Positions 58,501 to 64,000 of a stretch of DNA of 64,000 nucleotides are shown here, one piece after another. The translations under genes and the position numbers were made by a program. The stretch's first letter is position 1, and the number at the start of each line of letters is the position of its first letter. The stretch is from the NCBI RefSeq assembly GCF_004328625.1, contig NZ_CP032229.1:4836001-4900000 (forward strand). The letters are read 5' to 3'. The notes beneath the pieces are model-generated. The model made no database searches and was not told the DNA's origin. It saw only the letters and a list, made by a program, of their open reading frames with translations. Source of the DNA: Streptomyces seoulensis. Lineage in GTDB: Bacteria > Actinomycetota > Actinomycetes > Streptomycetales > Streptomycetaceae.

Positions 58501-61500
58501 GCGGCGGGCAGTCGCTTGGACCTGCCCGTCGTGGACGAACTCGTCCTGGAGGCACCGCTGGTGTTCGAAGGCACTGCCGCCGTGGACGTTCAGGTGTCGG
58601 TGACCGAGCCCGACGACACCGGCCGACGGCGCCTGTCGGTCCACTCGCGTGCCGCCACCGGCACCGAGCCGTCCCACCCGGGCGAGCCGGACTGGACGCT
58701 GCACGCCACCGGCGTCCTCGCTCCCGCCGACGGTGTGACACCGGCCTGGACCGACCCCGACTGGCCGCCGGCCGACGGTGAGCCGATCGACGGAACGCGG
58801 CTGTACGACCGGCTCGCCGACCTGGGATTCGGCTACGGTCCGAGCTTCCAGGGCGTGCGCGCCGCCTGGAGCAGCGGTGACGACGTCTTCGCCGAGGTGT
58901 CCCTGGACGGGACGACGGCGGGCCGGGCGGCGGCCTTCGCGGTCCATCCGGCGCTGCTGGACGCGATCTTCCACGCCGCCATCGACGTACTCGCCGACGA
59001 CCTCCCCGACGGCAGGCTGCCGCTTCCGTTCTCCTTCGGGGGCGTCCGCGTCTTCCGGCGCGGCGCGAGCGCGGTCCGCGCACGCATCAGCCGGTCGGGT
59101 TCCGAGAAAGTGCGCATCGACGCCTGCGACGCGACCGGCGCCGCCGTGCTGTCGATCGACGCCGTGCTCGCCCGCCCCGCGGACGCGCGCGCTCTCGCCG
59201 GGGCCCGCGCCCCGCTCCACACGATCGCCTGGACGCCGGTCACGGCGCCCGAGGTGCCGGACCGGCCCCTGGTGGCCCTGGGAAGGCCCGTCGAGGGTTG
59301 CGCGAAGACGTTCGAGGATGTCGCGGCGTTCGTGGCAGGCGGGAACCCCACCGGTGCGGCCGCCGTCTGGTCGCCCGGGACGACGGCGGCGGACGGCGCC
59401 GACGTCCCGGCGACCGTTCGCGCCGCCGTGCACGGCGCCCTCGCGGTGCTGCGTGACTGGCTCGCCGAACCGGGCTGCGCCGACTCGACGCTGATCGTGC
59501 TGACCCGCAACGGGGCGGGTCTGCCCGGTGAGACGCCGGATCTCGCGGCGGCGGCCGTCCGTGGCCTGGTGCGCAGCGCGCAGGCGGAACATCCGGGGCG
59601 CATCGTGAGCGTGGACCTCTCTGACGACGACCTCGCGGACCCGCACCGGCGGATCGCCGCCGCAACCGCCATGGACGAACCCCAGCTCGCGATCCGTGCC
59701 GGCGCCGCGATGGCACCGAGGCTGGTCCGTGCGGCCACCGCCGCGCCGGCCGGCGAGCCCTTCGGTGACGGCACGGTCCTGATCACCGGCGGCGCCGGCG
59801 GACTGGGCGCGGTCACCGCACGCCACCTGGTCACCCGGCACGGGGTGCGTCGGCTGCTGCTCGTCTCGCGCCGGGGCTCCGCCGCGCCGGGGGTCGCGGA
59901 GCTGGTCGGCGAACTGACCGCGCTGGGCGCCCACGTACGCGTCGCCGCCTGCGATGTCAGCAGGCGCTCCGATGTGGCGGCGCTGCTGGAATCCGTACCC
60001 GCGGACGAACCGGTGACCGCTGTCGTGCACACCGCAGGCGTGGTCGACGACGGCACCGTCGAGACCCTGACCGCGGAGCAGGTGGACCGGGTGCTCGCCC
60101 CGAAGGCCGATGCCGCCTGGCATCTGCACGAGCTCACCCGCGACATGGACCTGGCGGCGTTCGTGCTGTTCTCCTCCGCCGGGCCGCTGCTCGGCGGACA
60201 GGGCCAGGGCAACTACGCGGCGGCGAACGCGACGATGGACGCCCTTGCCCAGCTGCGCCGCAGTGCCGGTCTGCCCGCACACTCGCTGGCCTGGGGGCTG
60301 TGGAAGCGCGGCATGGCCGAGGCGCTGAACGAGGCGGGCGCCGAACACCTGGCCCGTCAGATCCGCACGCGTCTGGGTCTGTCCCCGATCGAGCCGGACA
60401 CCGGCATGCTGATGCTCGACGAAGCGCTGACCACCGGCGAACCGATGCTGATGACCGCGCTGCTCGACACGCAGGCGCTCACCGCGCTGGGCCGGCTCGG
60501 CACGCTGCCCGCCGTGCTGCGCGGTCTGATCCACGTGCCGCCGCGCGACCGGACCGCCGACAGCCCGTTGCGCCGACGGTTGCTGGACGCCCCCGCCGAT
60601 CGATGGGAGGCGCTGATCCGCGACGAGGTCCGCGCGATCGCCGCCGGGGTGCTCGGCCACGAGTCGGCCGACGCCGTCGACCCCGAGACGCCCTTCACGG
60701 AACTGGGCTTCGACTCGCTCGGCGGAGTCGAGTTCCGCAACAAGGTGACCGCCGCCACCGGTGTCCCGCTTCCGTCCACGCTGGTGTTCGACTACCCGAC
60801 CACCGCCGCCGTCGCGGACTTCCTGCGTACCCGGGTCGACAGCGCGGCGCCGGCGAGGTCGCGCCCCGCCACGGCCACCGCCAGGGCCAGGGCCGACGAG
60901 CCGATCGCGATCGTCGGCATGAGCTGCCGGTACCCCGGCGGCGTGGAGAACGCCGACCAGCTCTGGGACCTGATCGCCGGGCGCGTCGACGCGATCGGCC
61001 CGATGCCCGACGACCGCGGCTGGGACATCGACCACCTGTACGACACCGTCCCCGGCACGCCCGGCGAGACGTACACACGGGAAGGCGGATTCCTGCGCGC
61101 CGCCGGTGATTTCGATGCCGCCTTCTTCGGCATCGGCCCCCGTGAGGCAGCGGCGATGGACCCGCAGCAGCGGCTGCTGCTCGAAGCGTCCTGGGAAGCG
61201 CTTGAGGACGCCGGTATCGACCCGGCCTCCCTGCGCGGCAGCGACACCGGGGTGTACGCCGGCGTCATGTACCAGGACTACGGCCACACGGCGCGCGAGG
61301 CCGCCGACGGTGCCGCGGAAGGCTATCTAGCGACCGGATCGGGCGGCAGCGTCGTGTCCGGCCGGGTGTCCTATGCCCTTGGTCTGGAAGGACCCGCGGT
61401 GACGGTGGACACGGCGTGCTCGTCGTCGCTGGTGGCCCTGCACCTGGCGGTGCAGGCACTGTGCGCCGGGGAGACGTCGCTGGTCCTGGCCAGCGGGGTG

Positions 61501-64000
61501 ACGGTCATGTCCACCCCGATGCTGTTCCAGGAGTTCTCCCGGCAGCGGGCCCTGTCACCGGACGGGCGCTGCAAGGCGTTCTCGAGCGCCGCGGACGGTG
61601 TCGCGTGGGCCGAGGGCGTCGGCGTGCTCGCCCTGGAGCGGTTGTCCGACGCACAGCGCAACGGGCGCCCCGTGCTGGCCGTGATCCGCGGCAGCGCGGT
61701 CAACCAGGACGGCGCGAGCAACGGCCTGACCGCACCGAACGGACCCTCTCAGGAGCGGGTGATCGCCCAGGCGCTGGCCAGGGCAGGGGTGTCGGCGGCC
61801 GAGGTGGACGCCGTGGAGGCGCACGGTACCGGCACCACGCTGGGTGACCCGATCGAGGCACAGGCGCTGATCAACGCCTACGGCCAGGACCGGGCCGAGC
61901 CGCTGCGGATCGGGTCGCTGAAGTCGAACATCGGGCACGCGCAGGCCGCTGCCGGTGTCGGCGGTGTGATCAAGATGGTCCAGGCGCTGCGGCACGAGAC
62001 GCTGCCGCCCACCCTGCACGTCGACGAGCCGTCACCGCACGTGGAGTGGCCGGCGGACGCGGTACGGATCCTGACCGAGGCCGAGCCGTGGCCCGCCGGC
62101 AATCGCCCGCGCCGGGCGGGGGTGTCGTCGTTCGGGATCAGCGGGACCAATGCGCACGTGATCCTGGAGGAGGCGCCCCCGGCCCCGCCCCGGCCGGTCG
62201 ATCCACCCCGCCCGCCGGCCGTGCCGCTGCTGTTGTCCGCGCGGACACCCGCCGCGCTGCGGTCCCAGGCGCGCCGTCTGCACGACGCGCTGAGCGAACG
62301 TCCGGAGCTCGACCTCACCGATGTCGCGGTGACGCTGGCACTGCACCGCGCGCGGTTCGACCGGCGCGCGGCCGCCGTGGGCCAGGACCGGGAGACACTG
62401 CTCGCCGCCCTGGCGCGCCTGGCGGCCGACGAGCCGGGACCGGGCATCGCCGACGACGCCGGCCGGACCGGGACGACCGCGTTCCTGTTCACCGGCCAGG
62501 GCGCCCAGCGGACCGGGATGGGCGCCGGCCTGTACCAGGCGTTCCCCGCCTTCGCGGCGGCGCTCGACGAGGTGTGCGCGGAGTTCGACGCCCACCTGGA
62601 GCACTCGCTGCGGGACGTGATGTTCGGCGCGGCCGACGAGACGCTGCTCGACCGCACCGAGTACACCCAGCCCGCGCTGTTCGCGTTCGAGGTGGCGATG
62701 TACCGCCTCGTCGAGTCGCTGGGCGTGACGCCGGACGTGGTCGCCGGGCACTCGATCGGCGAGCTGGCCGCGGCCCACGTGGCCGGTGTGTGGTCGTTGC
62801 CGGACGCGTGCACCCTCGTCGCGGCCCGGGGCCGTTTGATGGGGGCGCTGCCGGCGGGCGGGAGCATGCTGGCCGCCGCGGTGCCGGAAGGGCGGGCCCT
62901 GGAGCTGCTGGCGGCGGCCGACGCCGGTCCGGCAGTCGGCGCGGTCTCCCTGGCCGCGGTGAACGCCCCCGACGCGGTGGTCCTCTCCGGAGACGCCGAC
63001 GCGGTCTCGGCGGTCGAGTCGAGGCTCGTGGCCGAAGGCGTCAGGACCAGCAGGCTGCGGGTGAGCCACGCGTTCCACTCCGCCCTGATGGACCCGATGC
63101 TGGCCGAGTTCGCGGAGATCGCCGCCGGCCTGACGTACCGTGAGCCGCGCGTCCCTCTGTGCTCCACGGTCACCGGCGCGTTGGCCGGCGCAGAGGTGGG
63201 CACGCCCGAGTACTGGGTACGGCAGGTGCGCGAGGCGGTGCGCTTCGCCCCGGCGGTGCGGTCCCTGCTCGACTCGGGCGTGAGCCTGTTCGTCGAGCTC
63301 GGCCCGGACGCGGTGCTGACGGCCATGACCCGCGCCACCGCGGCGGCCGACGTCGCGGCCCCCGCCTCGGTGGTCGCGGCGTCCCGCCGCACCGTCGACG
63401 AACCCGGACAGCTGGTCGCCGCGCTGGCCACCGCGCACTGCGCGGGCCGGCCGGTGCGGTGGTCCGACTACTTCGGAGCGCGACCGCAGGCACGGATCAC
63501 CCTGCCCGCCTATCCCTTCCAGCACGAACGCTTCTGGCTGCTGCCCGCGGAGGCCGCAGCGCCGCTCGCCGGCGCCGACTCGGCCGGCCATCCGCTGCTG
63601 CACACCCAGATGCAGCTCGCCGGCAAGGACGAATGGCTGTTCACCGGCAGGCTCTCGCTGCGCACGCACCCCTGGCTCGCCGACCACACGGTCCTGGGCG
63701 CGGTCATGATGCCAGGGGCCGGATTCGTGGAACTGGCCCTGGCGGCCGGCGCCCGGCTCGGTGTGCCACGGCTGGCTGAACTGGTCCTCGCGGCGCCGCT
63801 GGTCCTCCCGGCCGACGGCACCGCGGACCTCCAGCTCACCGTGGGCGAACCCGACGCGGCCGGGCACCGGACCGTGACCGCCCATGCCCGCGTCGCCGAC
63901 GCCTGGGTGCCGCACGCCCATGGCCTGCTCACGCCCGCCGCACCGGTCCCGGCACCGGACTGGTCCCGCGCGTGGCCTCCGGCGGCGGGCGAGCCGGTCG
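55534..64000 (+). CDS. Type I modular PKS, modules 4 and 5, continues beyond the window
   Basis: The start is ATG at 55534, two bases after the previous PKS stop. The N-terminal ~32 residues ([20 protein letters not shown] onward) form a coiled-coil docking helix that should receive the preceding protein. Module 4: KS (Cys205), AT (Ser664, HAFH 762-765, malonyl), DH (His971), KR (Rossmann motif near 1419, VDD 1504-1506, Tyr1561), ACP (Ser1728). Module 5: KS (Cys1962), AT (Ser2407, HAFH 2512, malonyl), DH (His2718), then the window ends. No ER is visible in module 4. Both modules extend the polyene by malonate units. ATs here carry GHSIG and resemble each other more than those of the first protein. 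Confidence 0.96.
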   Translation, partial: MDNEQKLRDYLKRATVDLRESRQRVQDLEERAHEPIAIVGMACRLPGGVASPEDLWELLSAGRDAVGPFPDGRGWDLENLYHPDPDHLGTSYAREGGFLYDADRFDAEFFGISPREAAAMDPQQRLLLETSWEAFEHAGIAPTTLRGTRTGVYMGVMYDDYGSRPHTPEGFEGYMLTGSAGSVASGRLAYTFGLEAPAVTVDTACSSSLVALHLAAQALRQGECSMALAGGVTVMATPGTFVEFSRQRGLAPDGRCRAFSSSADGTGWAEGVGVLVLEKLSDAERAGHRVLAVMRGSAVNQDGASSQLTAPNGPSQERVVRAALADARLSASEVDAVEAHGTGTRLGDPIEARALMAAYGQARGDDNPLWLGSVKSNIGHTQAAAGVAGVIKMVMAMREGVMPPTLHVDEPTPEVDWSAGTVRLLTRTQRWPELGRPRRAGVSSFGISGTNAHVILEEAPRARATGAADDAQRPAPDRPALPAPWLLSAKSEAALRAQAGRLRDWLAAHPEADDADVAAALLTGRAHLARRGAVLGADRTALLAGLTALAEGVESPQLVSGAAATGRTAFLFTGQGAQRVGMGEGLAAAFPVFAAALDDICAEFDALLGVSLREVMSGRADDAGHGAPLDRTEYTQPALFAFEVAMYRLLESFGVTPDVVVGHSIGELAAAYVAGVWSRADACRLVAARGRLMGALPTGGAMLAAAVPEERARHLLATAPVSLAAVNGPTAVVFSGGAAAIAALEERLKDEGVRTSRLTVSHAFHSSLMEPMLAAYEEVAGSVAYRQPRMDVCSTVSGAPAGPELLTPQYWVRQVREAVRFAPAVRSLADAGVSRFVEVGPDAVLAALTRHTLDEEVAQRSLVEAASRRSVDEAGQFLRLLGAAHCSGVTVDWSPLSPAGPVTHLDLPVYAFQHRRYWVQPEDGALGDLGRAGLSTLDHPMLRVAAPLAGRDAWLFSGRLSTTDQPWTADHTAFGSMLLPGTGFVELASAAGSRLDLPVVDELVLEAPLVFEGTAAVDVQVSVTEPDDTGRRRLSVHSRAATGTEPSHPGEPDWTLHATGVLAPADGVTPAWTDPDWPPADGEPIDGTRLYDRLADLGFGYGPSFQGVRAAWSSGDDVFAEVSLDGTTAGRAAAFAVHPALLDAIFHAAIDVLADDLPDGRLPLPFSFGGVRVFRRGASAVRARISRSGSEKVRIDACDATGAAVLSIDAVLARPADARALAGARAPLHTIAWTPVTAPEVPDRPLVALGRPVEGCAKTFEDVAAFVAGGNPTGAAAVWSPGTTAADGADVPATVRAAVHGALAVLRDWLAEPGCADSTLIVLTRNGAGLPGETPDLAAAAVRGLVRSAQAEHPGRIVSVDLSDDDLADPHRRIAAATAMDEPQLAIRAGAAMAPRLVRAATAAPAGEPFGDGTVLITGGAGGLGAVTARHLVTRHGVRRLLLVSRRGSAAPGVAELVGELTALGAHVRVAACDVSRRSDVAALLESVPADEPVTAVVHTAGVVDDGTVETLTAEQVDRVLAPKADAAWHLHELTRDMDLAAFVLFSSAGPLLGGQGQGNYAAANATMDALAQLRRSAGLPAHSLAWGLWKRGMAEALNEAGAEHLARQIRTRLGLSPIEPDTGMLMLDEALTTGEPMLMTALLDTQALTALGRLGTLPAVLRGLIHVPPRDRTADSPLRRRLLDAPADRWEALIRDEVRAIAAGVLGHESADAVDPETPFTELGFDSLGGVEFRNKVTAATGVPLPSTLVFDYPTTAAVADFLRTRVDSAAPARSRPATATARARADEPIAIVGMSCRYPGGVENADQLWDLIAGRVDAIGPMPDDRGWDIDHLYDTVPGTPGETYTREGGFLRAAGDFDAAFFGIGPREAAAMDPQQRLLLEASWEALEDAGIDPASLRGSDTGVYAGVMYQDYGHTAREAADGAAEGYLATGSGGSVVSGRVSYALGLEGPAVTVDTACSSSLVALHLAVQALCAGETSLVLASGVTVMSTPMLFQEFSRQRALSPDGRCKAFSSAADGVAWAEGVGVLALERLSDAQRNGRPVLAVIRGSAVNQDGASNGLTAPNGPSQERVIAQALARAGVSAAEVDAVEAHGTGTTLGDPIEAQALINAYGQDRAEPLRIGSLKSNIGHAQAAAGVGGVIKMVQALRHETLPPTLHVDEPSPHVEWPADAVRILTEAEPWPAGNRPRRAGVSSFGISGTNAHVILEEAPPAPPRPVDPPRPPAVPLLLSARTPAALRSQARRLHDALSERPELDLTDVAVTLALHRARFDRRAAAVGQDRETLLAALARLAADEPGPGIADDAGRTGTTAFLFTGQGAQRTGMGAGLYQAFPAFAAALDEVCAEFDAHLEHSLRDVMFGAADETLLDRTEYTQPALFAFEVAMYRLVESLGVTPDVVAGHSIGELAAAHVAGVWSLPDACTLVAARGRLMGALPAGGSMLAAAVPEGRALELLAAADAGPAVGAVSLAAVNAPDAVVLSGDADAVSAVESRLVAEGVRTSRLRVSHAFHSALMDPMLAEFAEIAAGLTYREPRVPLCSTVTGALAGAEVGTPEYWVRQVREAVRFAPAVRSLLDSGVSLFVELGPDAVLTAMTRATAAADVAAPASVVAASRRTVDEPGQLVAALATAHCAGRPVRWSDYFGARPQARITLPAYPFQHERFWLLPAEAAAPLAGADSAGHPLLHTQMQLAGKDEWLFTGRLSLRTHPWLADHTVLGAVMMPGAGFVELALAAGARLGVPRLAELVLAAPLVLPADGTADLQLTVGEPDAAGHRTVTAHARVADAWVPHAHGLLTPAAPVPAPDWSRAWPPAAGEPV

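Noticed and set aside
1..64000. One hybrid PKS-NRPS product (for example an enopeptin-like polyenoyl peptide with C5N)
   Set aside because: The NRPS and PKS loci are about 17 kb apart with unrelated genes between. The NRPS appears to have its own initiation module and release enzyme, and the PKS starter is a propionyl unit, not the diacid chain such a product needs. Not excluded, but not the simplest reading.

Overview
The window is high-G+C actinomycete DNA, almost certainly Streptomyces. The evidence is extreme third-position G/C, frequent GTG starts, MbtH/NRPS and modular type I PKS genes, paired NarL/LuxR two-component systems, an XRE-ImmA-membrane protein triad, and rare TTA (bldA-type) leucine codons concentrated in regulatory and accessory genes. 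No tRNA, rRNA, CRISPR array or complete insertion sequence was seen.

Layout. (1) 1-13,983, minus strand: a nonribosomal peptide locus. A stand-alone penicillin-binding-protein-type thioesterase lies upstream of a three-module NRPS of 3404 aa (predicted Phe, unassigned with epimerase, Val), an MbtH protein and a second NRPS gene that leaves the window. That second gene carries a condensation/epimerization hybrid with a deletion and a frameshift. (2) 14,114-21,157: two histidine kinase/response regulator pairs flanking a MacB/FtsX-type ABC transporter. (3) 21,245-24,443: a glycosyltransferase, FkbM methyltransferase and polytopic membrane protein operon, then a degenerate orphan ABC ATPase and a divergent SDR gene. 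(4) 26,366-30,892: a small regulatory island with the DUF6545/MAB_1171c-like, ImmA/IrrE and XRE triad, an ArsR-type regulator, and broken remnants of an ABC ATPase and an erythromycin esterase. (5) 31,014-64,000: a second biosynthetic locus with a type II thioesterase, a three-gene C5N (2-amino-3-hydroxycyclopent-2-enone) cassette and two large modular PKS genes; the second PKS runs off the window.

How the genes work together. The PKS starts with a KSQ-AT-ACP loading module with a methylmalonyl-type AT, predicted to give a propionyl starter. It continues with extension modules that all carry DH and KR but no ER (mal, mMal, mal, mal, mal so far). This predicts a linear, ethyl-terminated, singly methyl-branched polyene acid. 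The C5N cassette (ALA synthase, ALA-CoA ligase, amide synthetase) would cap that acid as an amide. The NRPS locus has its own release enzyme and is separated by about 17 kb of unrelated genes, so it is more likely a neighbouring cluster than part of a PKS-NRPS hybrid. TTA codons in the thioesterase, in both two-component systems and in the degenerate ATPase suggest developmental (bldA) control. A shared GGGTTTTCCC-type motif upstream of three minus-strand genes suggests a common regulator.
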